DNA of 64,000 bases from Calamus simplicifolius (Eukaryota > Streptophyta > Magnoliopsida > Arecales > Arecaceae): positions 1,571,511 through 1,635,510 of the forward strand of contig UESW01004075.1 of NCBI GenBank assembly GCA_900491605.1, given 5' to 3'. Below are positions 24,301-36,380 of the stretch, piece after piece. The position numbers and the translations under genes are program-made. The first letter of the stretch is position 1. Each line of letters starts with the position of its first letter. Under the pieces are notes generated by a model. It ran no database searches. It was not told the origin of the DNA and saw only the letters and a program-made list of their open reading frames with translations.

Positions 24301-26344
24301 ATAATTTATAATTCATGATTTTTGTGATACTATAATTCTAATTAATTATTTTATCATTTAGAAGGGCTGCAACTATCAATTCTATTGAATAATTCTTTTC
24401 TTGAATCGTTCAATAGCATTGCGTCTGTACGCCCGGAGATGGGTGCTATAAAATTGTCATAATAAATTTAAGGATATGATCATTGCAAACAGTATGCATC
24501 CTAAATAAAGGCTCGAACTCTAATTGCTAATTATGGTTCTAATATAAGTATAGATGATATCCTATGAGACCTTCTGTTCTTGATTGGATATAACAAAAGG
24601 TATCTAAAAGAATTCAAGTTTGGCCTCACAAATATTGGCTTGATCATGATCATCCCAATAATGAGTTATAACACAATCTAAACCCAAATATTGATTAGCT
24701 CGATTTAGCCTATTAAACTTAAGAGAGTTGCATTCATGAATCGGGTGGAGTTGCAGTTTGTTATAGCCCTTAACCTAAAAGGCACACATTCTAAGTTTTG
24801 AAAAGAGTAGGTTAATATTGGTTTTGAAATTAACTGCTAACTTATCATGTTTTGGTGGAGTTGCAGTTTGTCATAGCCCTTTTCACTTTTTGATCTTCAA
24901 CCAATTTGACATCGAACAACAAAATGTTCATCCATCATGAATCCAAGTGCATTAGGACACTGTTATGCCTTTCATAGAGCTCTAGCTAGACCCAAATCTT
25001 CTGAAAGGATCTAAATGCCATGTGTCCTTTTATCAACCCAATTACTGTTAACCATCTGCAATTAAATCATCATTAAAGAGCCTTAGCATCATAAATCCTA
25101 TGAAAGTTTAATGGAGGTATTCCCTTCCTCTGTTACATTAAGCTATAGTTTGGCGCCAGTGGTGGTGGTGGTATCCTGGTTCATCTCCCTCTGCAGTCAT
25201 GGACGGTTACGATTGAACAAAACCTTGGCACTCATTGGAGTCAGCCTCGGCTAGGAGTTGATTTAAAAAAAGGGGAAGAAAAGGGAACGTTATAAAAATA
25301 GGGAGTCATGAGGTTATCATACAACCTATCTCACATTTAACTGATAAATAAAATGAGAGAAGATCCATGAAAATAAAAAGACAAAAGAAAACAATAAGAG
25401 TAAGGTAAAGAGATTCAATCCAATCCTGACATCTAAGCCTGGCAGTCCAAGAAAAATGGCCAATTGGAAGATCTATTTGCACCTAGGTTTTTGTCACGGT
25501 CTATCTTGATTGGTCATATTCAACAATACATTGGTCAAAACCAGGCCTTTTTAAGGATTCAACTCACTATCCTACGTGGCCCACTGTCAACCTTGTGATT
25601 AAAAAACTTACCAAATTGACTCAAAATTCAGCTAAGTCAACATGACCCAGCAGGTTTATCAAGTTGACCTGAAACTTTGCTTTGTGAACTTGGCTCCATA
25701 GATTTTGAGGGTTATTGAGATCAACTTATGCGAAATTTAGATTTTCAATTTAGACTTATTTGACTTGCTAAGTAAGTCAGAACACGATTTCATTGGAAAG
25801 ATTTTACAAAATTGAGTCTTTAATACTAATTATACCATATCTCACTATCATCTTCTTTTTTTCTTTTTCTTTTTTTTTTTTTTAGATCACCAACTAAAGA
25901 AAGCCTTTGGAGGGTACCGAATGTCGAAGTGGAATATGACTAGTCAATGTGTATATATATTTGAGATGGTATTTCTTTTTATTTATTAATTTTCTAGCAG
26001 TACCTAATACTTTTCTTTCTCAATAATTAATATAATGTGTCTGTGATGAGAGTTCATTGCATCTTGGATTTATGATATATTTATTTTCCTTTTCCCCAAA
26101 CAACTACAATTAGTATCTATTATGGTAGTTCGATCATTTTGATAGTTTATTATGTTTCCTCTCAACTCATGTGATTTGATTATTATTAGAATAAACATTC
26201 AAAAAGTAGTAGATAGCATGTTAACTAATCATTGATATCTCGCAAATTTTTATTGTAATTATTACATAAATATATTAATAATTATAACTATAAATTATGG
26301 ACTAAGACTTCTTTATATACATGCATATATATATATAAATAAAA
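24301..26344. other. intergenic, no gene seen
   Basis: About 2 kb AT-rich DNA. A small duplication (GGAGTTGCAGTTTGT) occurs near 24748 and 24857, and a T-run near 25860. No coding similarity recognised on either strand. Confidence 0.5.
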
Positions 26345-29049
26345 TTGTATATTTGGGTCTTGATTTCCAAGACTTATTTGGTACTTTACCGAGTCTTTGA
26401 ATCAGCTCAACCCTGATTTTGGGACAAGTTTATGGGTTTTTAAACTACCAATTCTACTCTAAAGCACCAACTACCTCACCTAGAGCATGCCCAAGGTCCA
26501 TGATGTCCACCATACTTCATCCCTCATTGCAGTTGTCATGGCATAGCATCAGGGCAGATATATGGTGATATATTGTCTCTCACACAAAAGCATACAATAC
26601 TTACATTCTAAGTATCATCATTTGGTTAAGCATTAATGGTTCATCTGACGTGATGGCAGGGTGTTTGTACTTATCTAAACATGACAGATAAATTATCAAT
26701 TAGTTTTGGTATAAAAGCATTATTGTTGTTGAAGTCCTTAGCACCTGTTATCCTTTACACGTACAATTTTATTAGCTAGAGATGGAATTCAAAAAATTTT
26801 ATAAAACATTTTATTTTGAAAAACTAAAATACCTCATCAATCCTAAATTTCAGCATCAGGCATGCTCAGTACTGTTACTGAGAGAAGAGAGAGAAAGAGA
26901 GAGAGAGATTTTGTAGGAGTCTCTAATTATGGAACATTTGTGGTTAGGATTAAGCTTGACAATCTTTTTATAATTTTTTAAAAAAATTCGGCTTCAATTT
27001 CATTTCTTCAAAAAATGTCATTCATATGCCCTTTTTTTCATTCCTTAAGCCCTTACAAAAAATAAGCAACATAAACGCTCACGTACCATATTTGTTCAGA
27101 ATCACATCCCAAGGGTGGTTTGTTTAGAGCAAGTCATCTCATAATTTAATTCATATTGATTCCCACGAAGCTTGTAGCCCTTTTTATTTTTATTTTTTGC
27201 TTCCCAAGGCATTCTTCATCATCTCTCTTTATTCCCATGCTTTATCTTTGATGTCCCAAGATATTTGCTCCTTTATGCCTACAACTTCTAAGCTACGCCT
27301 AGGCTGTCATCTTGCTTTATTTATCTGATGAGCTGGACACGTCTTGTTGGTTGGTTGCATCTCTTTCTAACCATTCAACGTTTGGCTCTTTTCTTAAGAA
27401 TTCCTACGATCTTGTCACTTTTTTAATCACATTGGCTTGACGGCGGTTATTGCGTTGATACCTATTCGTTCGACGTCTGGCCGAAACAAAGCAAAGGGAA
27501 AAAGAAAAAGCTAAAAAAGTAAAGAAAATGAGTGACCACCACAGTTTGTGCAGCACAAGGAAGGAATCAAATTCTTGATGCACAGTAATATGATCGTCTA
27601 TAAATACGTTCAATCTCTTTTAAATTGGTTACTCAATTTCTTGGTTTCTCTTTTTTAAGAAAAGAAATGAAGAAAAATACTTTCTTTATGAAATACTATT
27701 CAGTAGAAAGTATCATTTGAAAGGAAGAAGACGATGAATTGGTTACAAGTCATCCAAAAAAATTTGTAGTTTATGCTAGATATATAGTCGAGACCTTCTC
27801 TTGCATCCTATTCTTTATTAATTCTTTTCTCTAATCAGACATTGATATGAGCTATCCTACAGGTGCTCTTCTTTTTCTTAGCTTATTCTTTGCATTATTT
27901 TTCTCTTACTACATGTAATCAAGTAGTATGTACTAAAACTTGGTTTCAAGAGTGACATCTGTTATGCTTTTCTTCTAAGGATTAACTAAGCTTTGGCTAA
28001 TGGTTTATGTATTCAGATTCATCCAAGGGTGACAAGGTGGACCTCCAAAAAATATGATCATATTCTCTCTCTTTTTAAGATGAGGGTATCAAATTAGATC
28101 TTACATCTTTCTAAGCGGTGACACTGATTATTACACCCTTTCAATCTAGGTGAGGTATTCAAGGCTTGGATACTATTAAGTTTCTTCACTGCTCCGTTGA
28201 TATTGTGCATATATAAGTATAAATGGCATCTTATGTCTGCAGTAGTTGTAAGTAATTGAGTTGCATCAATGACATGGAAAAACTAATTAATAGCTTATTA
28301 CGAATTATAGTATGTTCTAATTCCATGTCCTCTTATACATATTGTGCATATATTAGCTTATTTAACTAAAAACCATGCACTCTGCCATTATAGCTCCATC
28401 AAACATTATTAAAATATTATTTTGTTATATTTATTCATAGATTATTCATTTTACAAAATATATTGATTCTAATATGTTATATTTTTAATAATTAATTTTA
28501 TGAAAAAAATCCTTTCTTAAGTAACCAGAATTCTTGAGAAACTCAGAACAGAAATTCACAAATCAATTACCAAGAAAAACAAAATTAAAAAAGAAACTAG
28601 ACTTAATTTGATTAGTATTTCTAAAAATATATGATTTGGATCTTTTAGTAATAACTAAGAAAAGGGAAAAGCCCTTCCAATATTTTAGATCATTTTGTTG
28701 GACTGGTTAGGCTTCGTTGAGTACTTAATAGCTTGTTTAGGAATAGAAAGAGAACAAGGGCCATTGACCCATACCATCACTATGTTTTATTAGGAACCTA
28801 AGAGAGACGTGTCCTCCTCCTGTTAATTAGACTAGATTTTCCTATTAGGAACCTAAGAGAGTGATAGAGATATATGAGCTTGGAGGTTGATCAGTTGGGT
28901 TAAGATAAGCTGTAACCCAACCTAACCTTAGAATCTACTAATCCTAGATCAATCGAATAGTATAAGGTTGAGATTTCTCTAACAACTCAATCAAATAATA
29001 TTTTTAAACTAATTTAATGTTAAATTAGGTTGGTTGGATTAGCTTAAGT
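26345..29049. repeat. R2 copy c, left part, split by Copia-2
   Basis: Collinear with R2 copy b. It is cut at AGCTTAAGT by the second Copia element and resumes at 38498 with TGCATAACATTAG, matching the uninterrupted AGCTTAAGTTGCATAAC of copy b near 22798. It has a TATAAATA at 27599-27606. Confidence 0.8.
29045..29049. repeat. target-site duplication TAAGT, left
   Basis: TAAGT before LTR 1, repeated at 38493-38497. The empty site is visible in R2 copy b. Confidence 0.9.
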
Positions 29050-31165
29050 TGTTGGGAATTGTATCCTAAAGCCAATCATTTGATGATTGTGCTAATGTAA
29101 ATTACATATAAATTGATATATTAATAAAAGTTATTTGGCAGTTTATTCATTACAAGAACATCTTCTTAAAACTCCTAATAGTAATGAAGCCCTTAGGATC
29201 TTCTTTCATAATAAAGGAGGATTTATCTTTGAAGGTCCTCAAAAGAGTTCACGACCAAATGATATACTATGACAGGGCCATAGTACTATCAATTATAGGA
29301 CGTTGTATATCATATTTATTGGTTGTCCTCTTAACCAAGGAGTGTAGAGACACTGGTATGACATACAGGTGAAAGTGTAGGAGTACATTTCACCAAACGT
29401 GACTCATTTTGGATACTCTGCTGTCAAGAGTTAATCCGAGAAGATATAGGTATAAGTATCCTTCAGACCTGAAGATCACAACCAGTGGCTTGCAAGCAAC
29501 TCATTGTACTTAGGTGCCGGACCACCTAGATTTTTAATCCAGCTACGAAAGGTTACTGGGTGCAGTCAAGTACTTATGGTAGTCAGTTGTGGATCAAGAT
29601 GGAATTTGACCTATCTTGTTAAAAGGAGAAATGCTTGTGTTTCAATTTAGCAAGACCTTGGCCAAGGCACTTCATGTGAAGGTCACATGATCACTAAAGT
29701 TGAAATCACTTTATGGATTTGCTATTTAGAGTTGACAGGCTCTTAAGCCATCCTTAGCATTTGTGGTCAAAAGGATGAATTATACGGTAACTATTTCTTA
29801 GGGTTCTTGGAGTTTGCTCGGCAACTCTTCGACCTATCCGGACGTCGGGTTCCATTGCTAGATGGGCACATCGATTAGTATAGAAAGTTGTTCCTATGCT
29901 ACCGGCTTAGGTTCGAACCTAGAGAGTCACATGCATAGAAGTTTCCTAGGATGATCTATTTGCTGATCAATGATTGAGAATCGTATATGATTTAATTAAT
30001 CAATTTGATTGATTGAATTATCTCAATTGGGTTAAGTACAAGTGAATAAGATTCAATTTGGTTTAAGTCTATTAGAAGGACTAATCAATTTCAAATATTG
30101 ATTTGAAATTAGACTTGATTTGGATTTAAATAGATTCAGGACTAGCAAAATTTGATTTGGGCTAGGACCATGATCTATGTAGGTTCAATCCAATAAATTC
30201 AAATCAGCTTAAACCAAAATCCAAACCCAAACCCCATCTGTGAAAAGAGTTTCTCGCATGAGGATCTCACATGATGAGAAAGCTAAAATCTCATCTCATG
30301 AAAATTTAGTGTATAACCTTAATCTTCGCCAAATGGTTTCCATTGAAATTCTAAGTGTCAGAATTCATATGGAATTAATGTACCTCTTTAAATTAACCAA
30401 ATGATAAAATTTTAAGTGTTAGAATTTACATCTCTTTGGTTTTTTTCGAACATCGAAATTAATAAACGTTGGAATTCTAAGTGTTAGGATTCATAGGTTT
30501 TCAACAAAATGTCGGAATTAATCAAATGTTGCATCTTTTTGGTTTTCACCAAACATCAGAATTCTAAGTGTTAGAATTCAATGGGCTAAATGCTGAATTG
30601 AGCCTATAAATTAGAGGACATTCTTCACCAGAAAAACACATTATATGTTATGGATTGATATTCTAAAGAGTCAGAATAAAATGATATAGTTCTAAGAGTT
30701 AGAACAAAAAATCATGGTGTGATTCTAGTGTTAGCAAAAGTTTGGTGGATCTTGAAAGAAGATTCAAGTGGAAGGATTCAAGATCAGCAAAGTTATTTTT
30801 TCGCAAGCTAGCACTCCCGAAAATCCGATCATTCGGGGTTTCGCGTGGACGATACTAGAGGCCAAACGATTGAACGGCTGCAGAGCACAAAGGATTTACC
30901 TATTGTTCTTAAGGTAAGTGATGTGATCCCTAGATCTTAAGGCAGGCTTCAAGACAAGTAGTATGACTTCTTATCTTGAAGATCAAGATATGATCTTGAT
31001 GATTTTATTTATATGCATAATTTAGATCAAACGATCCTATATATAAGGCAAAGATATGATCTTGATGCATGTTAGATAGATTAATATTTAATCTTTAAGC
31101 TTCCGCATTGATAATTGTTATCAAATTTTAAAATATGCATGCCTCGGAGGTTATTTCTCCCTACA
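29050..31165 (+). repeat. Copia-2 5' LTR
   Basis: 2116 bp, TGTTGGGAATTG to CTCCCTACA. Contains a run of spaced palindromes at about 30346-30706. Confidence 0.9.
30346..30706. repeat. palindrome series inside the Copia-2 LTR
   Basis: Repeated inverted motif with arms GAATTCTAA and TTAGAATTC around GTG. It is perfect at 30559-30579 and near-perfect at about 30346, 30407 and 30472. Looser relatives follow near 30660, and a perfect GTTCTAA/TTAGAAC pair around GAG lies near 30690. The 3' LTR carries the same series near 37668-38035. Confidence 0.8.
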
Positions 31166-31167
31166 AA

Positions 31168-31179
31168 TGGTATCAGAGC
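31168..31179 (+). other. Copia-2 primer-binding site
   Basis: TGGTATCAGAGC two bases inside the 5' LTR; initiator tRNA-Met type. Confidence 0.9.
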
Positions 31180-32808
31180 AAGGTTTTGTCTTGATCTAAT
31201 TTATTGCATGTAAATTAATGTTCCTATTAATTTTGTAATAATAGCTAAAACGGAACACCAGGCTATCCAGTCATAGATGGATTAAAAATCTAATTACCCA
31301 TTCAACGAGGTATTCTATAACGTATTGCGGTGCCGTTATGGTTCTCTCATCTTTGATGCTTAGTCAAAAGATAATTCAAATTGATCTTTGGCATCAAAAC
31401 ATAGATTAAACACACTCTCAAAGATGTTTATATTTGATACATATTGATGTTGTATAAAAGCATGATATTTGCATGTTTAGTATAAAAACATAGATATGAG
31501 ATATGATGGCTTGTTGTCTATGTTATGAAACATACAAATATTTATGAGAGTCTTATTTGAATGTCAAATATTTATTCATAATCTTTTTAGATATGATCTA
31601 AATATAGGAATTATGAGTAGTTATATGCAAGTGATGCATGATTCGAAATATATGACATGGAAGTTATGTAAACATGAAATATATTTAATCTTTTGGGTTA
31701 GCTAAATCGGTCCATAAAGGGTTAGACCCTAAGGTTTAAATCAAATGGACTATAAGAGTATTTGATCAAATCTAAATTAATTAGATTAGGTTAAGGATGC
31801 TCTAAATCAAACAATAGTTGTAGTTGATCATGTCCATGTCTTTGATTAAACCAAATGGAAGTAGATTAGGCTCCGTGGTTGAGCATGAATCTCTTAGATG
31901 GTCAAATCAAAATTGGTTAACCATATGATGTCAAGGTGAGTTGGCAAGTTGCTCTAGGATCAACGATCGAATGGTTTTTAATTGGGAGCTACTCGTATTG
32001 ATGCGTCTTTAACGAGTTAATGGCATATCCCTTCCATCGATCTCACTTACCTGGTCAACATGGTGAACCATTTATGATTCAGATCATTTACCTGATTCGG
32101 GTTGACCCATGCCTGTAAGGAAATCAGTCTGACTGATTTAGGTGCCACTTAACCTGACTTAATCTTGTTCATTCTACTGATTCATAGATTCAGTGGAAGA
32201 ACTTGATTAGTCAATTTATCTTCAGATTATTAAATCCTCTAAAATTATTAGGTCCTTAAAATGAAATAGTTATATGATAACTAGATCATAGCCTCCCATT
32301 AAGGTGGTGATAATGAGTCCGATGTCTTGATAATCATTGGAGGCACTCCATGCCTGGTGCTTGTCAACCATCAGAATTATCATTCATTATATGATAAGTC
32401 AGCGTAACTATTAAATAGACAGTCAGGTGGGCCGAGCTTCACTCGGGCTTGGTTGTCTATTGATAGGTTACACTGATTATATCATTTAATGGTTGGACCT
32501 AACCAGAACTTTCAGTGGAGGCACTCCATGCCTGCTGAAGAGGAACATGGGGCAAAACTGAACACTAAGAATTGTTTGGAAAATAATTGGTTTTGAACCT
32601 ACTCTTAGATGCATATGGGTTGGCCAAGCTTCACTTGGGCCTGTATGTAGTCTATGTAGATCTTAGTGCCCACTAAAGAATTAAGAATAATTCTTCGAAT
32701 TGGGGTGTAGAGGCTGCCAATTTGAACAAAATAGTGGAGAATCTTTAGACTAAAGTCCAAGTCTTTAGACTGAATCAATTTATATACTACAAACTTTAGT
32801 TTTTTCTT
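31180..32808 (+). other. Copia-2 untranslated leader
   Basis: About 1.6 kb with no open frame. It holds repeated phrases such as GAGGCACTCCATGCCTG (near 32340 and 32519) and GGCCGAGCTTCACTCGGGC / GGCCAAGCTTCACTTGGGC (near 32430 and 32622), i.e. a diverged internal duplication. Confidence 0.7.
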
Positions 32809-33465
32809 ATGCAGAAAATGGCCACTAATTTATCATTAAGGTCCCTATTGGATAGTGACAAGTTGAATGGTTTAAATTTCAATAGCTGGTTTAGAAAACT
32901 TAAGATCGTCCTTGAGCATGAGAGGATTCTATATATTCTGAATAATCCTGCACCAGAGATACCTAATGCAAACACCCAAAGTTCTGAGAGAGACACTTAT
33001 CAGAAGTGGCTCAGTGATAGAACTAGCATGCGTTGCATCATGCTAGCAGCAATGAACGATGAATTCGGTCGCCGGTTCGAGAATGCTCAGCCGGAAGAAA
33101 TCATTCAAGCGTTGAATGAATCTTTCGGCACACCCGATGATGTTGAAAGGCACAAGACTAGTTGTGCTATTTTTAATGCTCGAATGAGGGATGGATCTCC
33201 TGTCACTGATCATGTATTGTACATGATCGAGAAGATAGAACTCCTAAGCAAGCTCGGCTTTTCCCTACATGAGCAGTTGGAAAAGATGCGATCCTGAATT
33301 CCTTGCCTCCATCCTTCGACCTTTCCTTACTCATTTTTGAATGACAAAGCCTGCAGTCAACTACCACGGTTTGTTGGGGTTGTTACAGAACTTTGAGAAG
33401 GACAACCAGCTCTCTAAGGGTTTGGTTAATGTGGTTGAAGGATCTAAGGTAGGGCGTTAAACCCT
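32809..33465 (+). pseudogene. Copia-2 gag, frameshifted
   Basis: ATG at 32809, with a second at 32818 in better context. It opens a capsid domain (LNGLNFNSWFRKLKIVLEHE, then DRTSMRCIMLAAMN). The frame is open to 33297; similarity continues in other frames towards the zinc knuckle. Same family as the gag of the first complex, but clearly diverged. Confidence 0.85.
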
Positions 33466-33846
33466 TTGGAAAAGGGAAGAAGAAAAAGAATAAAAAAAAA
33501 GGTGCAACATGCTAGGACATCTATAAGGGGTCAGATGCAGAAGAAGAAAGTTGATAAAAGTCAAGCTGAATGCTTTCATTGCAAGATGCAAGGGCACTGG
33601 AAGAGGAACTGTCCTCTTTACATTGCCACACTTGATCCAAATAGGCCAAAGAAGAAAAAGGGGCAAGATGTTGCTCAACAAGGTATTTATATGATAACAC
33701 CTTATAATTTTTCTGTATATGATAATCAGACCTGGGTATTGGATACCGAAAGTCCTTTTAACATTTGCAATTCATTGCAGGGACTACAGTCACTAGAAGA
33801 TTTGAGGACAATGAAAGATTCCTTAATGTCGGCGATGGAAGATTAG
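33466..33846 (+). pseudogene. Copia-2 zinc knuckle and protease, active-site change
   Basis: Basic stretch, then one CCHC knuckle CFHCKMQGHWKRNC, then the protease region WVLDTESPFNICNSLQ. The catalytic Asp is followed by T-E instead of the usual T/S-G, which should inactivate it. A frame shift near 33780 leads to the next segment (VGDGRLVPVLALGVLEI, to 34085). Confidence 0.85.
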
Positions 33847-34085
33847 TTCCAGTTCTGGCATTAGGAGTTCTTGAAATAGTTTTCAATAGAAATGTCATCG
33901 TACTAAATGATTGTCATTTTTGCCCAACGTTCTTGTTGAACGTAATTTCTGTAGGCCTTCTGGCCAAAAGTCATTATGAAATTTCAATAAAGGATGTTAC
34001 TTTGAATATCATTATGAATGGAGTCACTGTAATGACTGGGCATTTATCTAATGGCATTTATATATTATCACAGCCTGTAATGTAG

Positions 34086-35035
34086 TGTACAAATCAAGTA
34101 AGCGCCCTAGAATAACTGATGTCACATATTTATCTTTGGCACCATCGGCTGGGTCATATCAACAAGAACAGATTAAACAGGTTAACCCAGGAGGGCATCC
34201 TTCGAGTTGATGATTGTGAATCATTAACTACCTGTGAATCTTGTCTTCTTGGTAAAATGACCAAGTCATCTTTTACTGAAAAAGGTGAAAGAGCCAAAGA
34301 GCTATTGGGTCTAGTACATACTGATGTATGTGGACCAATGAGCACTTGTGCCAAAGGTGGATATTACTACTTCATTACTTTTACAGACGACCTTTCTAGG
34401 TTCGGTTATGTCTATCTTATGAGACATAAATCTGAGTCTTTGAAATGTTCAAACTATATCATAAAGAAGTAGAAAAACAAATAGAAAAATGTATTAAGAC
34501 CCTTCGATCAGATCGAGGAGGAGAATACCTTTCAAATGACTTTGTGACATATCTAAGGAAGAATGTGATTCTCTCCCAATGGACTCCTCCAGGAACACCA
34601 TAGCATAACGGTGTGTTGGAAAGAAGGAATCAAACCTTGTTAGACATGGTTCGGTCCATGATGGGTTTTGCAAGCTTGCCAATATCATTTTGGGGATATG
34701 CATTAGAATCAGCTTGTCATATTCTTAATAAGGTTCCAAGTAAGTCTATTTCTAAAACTCCACATGAGATGTGGCATGGACATAAACCAGTTATCACCTA
34801 TCTGAGAGTCTGGGGTGTTCGGCTTATGTGAAACATGCAAAATCAGACAAACTTGAACCCAAATCTAACAAATATTTTTTTTATCGGCTATCCAAAAGAA
34901 ACCAAAGGATATTACTTCTACAATACTGAAGAACAAAAGTTGTTCATTAGTAATAGAGCAGTTTTTCTTGAAAAGAGTTCCTTAGGAAAGGAACAAATGA
35001 TTCTAATGTTGAACTTGAGGAAGTTCATCAAGTAG
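34086..35035 (+). pseudogene. Copia-2 integrase remnant
   Basis: GAG-pre-integrase LWHHRLGHIN and CESCLLGK, integrase Asp in HTDVCGPM (near 34320) and a second Asp in LRSDRGGEY (near 34505). A stop replaces Gln before HNGVLERRNQ, which holds the Glu. Then FWGYALESACHILN. Frames change at about 34470, 34600, 34830 and 35035. Confidence 0.85.
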
Positions 35036-35089
35036 AAGGAACAACACAAACCTTTGAACCCTTAGAATCTGAGTTGATTAGATCAAACT

Positions 35090-35990
35090 CAAAACCCATT
35101 TTAGATGCACCATTAAGGCGATCTGGTAGAGTACCATCAATCGGATAGATACTTAGGTTTCTTGGTCCAGAATGAAGATCCTATTGAGCTCGATGAGAAC
35201 AATGAGGATCCGATCACCTATATGGATGCTATGCAAAGGACTGACTCTGATAAATGGCTTGATACCATGAAATCCGAACTTGATTCCATGAAGGATAATA
35301 ATGTATGGACATTAGTTGACCCACCCGAAGGGATAAAACCCATAGGATGTAAGTGGGTTTTCAAGAGGAAAAGAGCGCAGACGAAAAGGTAGAGACCTAC
35401 AAAGCACGTCTGGTTGCAAGGGGTATCGTCAACGTTATGGTATTGACTATGACGAACGTTTTCTCCTGTGGCAATGCTGAAATCCATTCGGATTATGCTA
35501 GCTATAGCAGCACACTTAGATTATGAGATTTGGCAGATGGATGTTAAAACCGCTTTTCTAAATGGTAATTTAGAAGAACAGGTGTATATGATATAGCCTG
35601 AAGGTTTTATATCTGAAGACGAGTCTAAAGTGTGCAGGCTACAGAAGTCATTTATGGACTTAAGCAAGCATCTAGGAGTTGGAACATACGATTTGATAAT
35701 GTGATCAAATCTTATGGCTTTGTTAAGAATAAAGAAGAACCTTGCATTTATAAATGGGCTAACGGTTCCATTATTGTATTTCTTGTATTATATGTGGATG
35801 ATATTCTCTTAATCGGGAATGATATCCCTGCATTACAAGGAATAAAGATATGGTTATCATCACAATTCTCCATGAAAGATCTGGGAGAAGCATCCTAGAT
35901 AGATCTAAGAGGATGCTTGGTTTATCCCAATCTACGTACATTGACACAGTGCTAAAGAGGTTTAGCATGAAGAATTCCAAGAAAGGCTAT
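35090..35990 (+). pseudogene. Copia-2 reverse transcriptase remnant
   Basis: Segments in order: VWTLVDPPEGIKPIGCKW (35305-35360); a frameshifted stretch with QMDVKTAFLNGN near 35536; a stop replacing Gln near 35595; YGLKQASRSWN; then the catalytic YVDDILLIGND at about 35790-35825, then MKDLGEAS followed by a small deletion and stop near 35898. Closely parallels the first element's RT. Confidence 0.85.
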
Positions 35991-36365
35991 CTTCCGATAG
36001 GCTATGGAATTCAATGTGCGAGGCAGAGTACATCGCTGCATCAAATGCTGCGAAAGAAGCTGTGTGGCTACGAAAGTTCATCTTCGAGCTTAGAGTGGCA
36101 CCTTCCATAGATGGACCAGTCCTATTGTACAGTGACAACACTGGTGCCATAGCTCAAGCAAAGGAACCACGAGCACATCAGCGCACCAAGCACATACTGC
36201 CCGGTTTCATCTTATTTAAGAGATTGTAGAACGAGGTGACATAAATCTTCAGAAGATTGATGGAAAGGAAAACCTAGGTGACCCATTTACTAAAGCACTC
36301 AGCATCAAGGAGTTTGACGACTATAAGTTGAAGATGGGTATTAGATACTGTAATGAGTGGCTTTA
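35990..36365 (+). pseudogene. Copia-2 RNase H remnant after an internal deletion
   Basis: From NSKKGYLPIGYGIQ the sequence jumps straight to CEAEYIAASNAAKEAVW, so the RT connection and first part of RNase H (including its first catalytic Asp) are missing, about 120-130 residues against the first element. YSDNTGAIAQAKEPRAHQ follows, then frame loss near 36205. Confidence 0.85.
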
Positions 36366-36369
36366 GGCT

Positions 36370-36380
36370 AAGTGGGAGTT
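36370..36380 (+). other. Copia-2 polypurine tract
   Basis: AAGTGGGAGTT directly before the 3' LTR. Confidence 0.8.
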
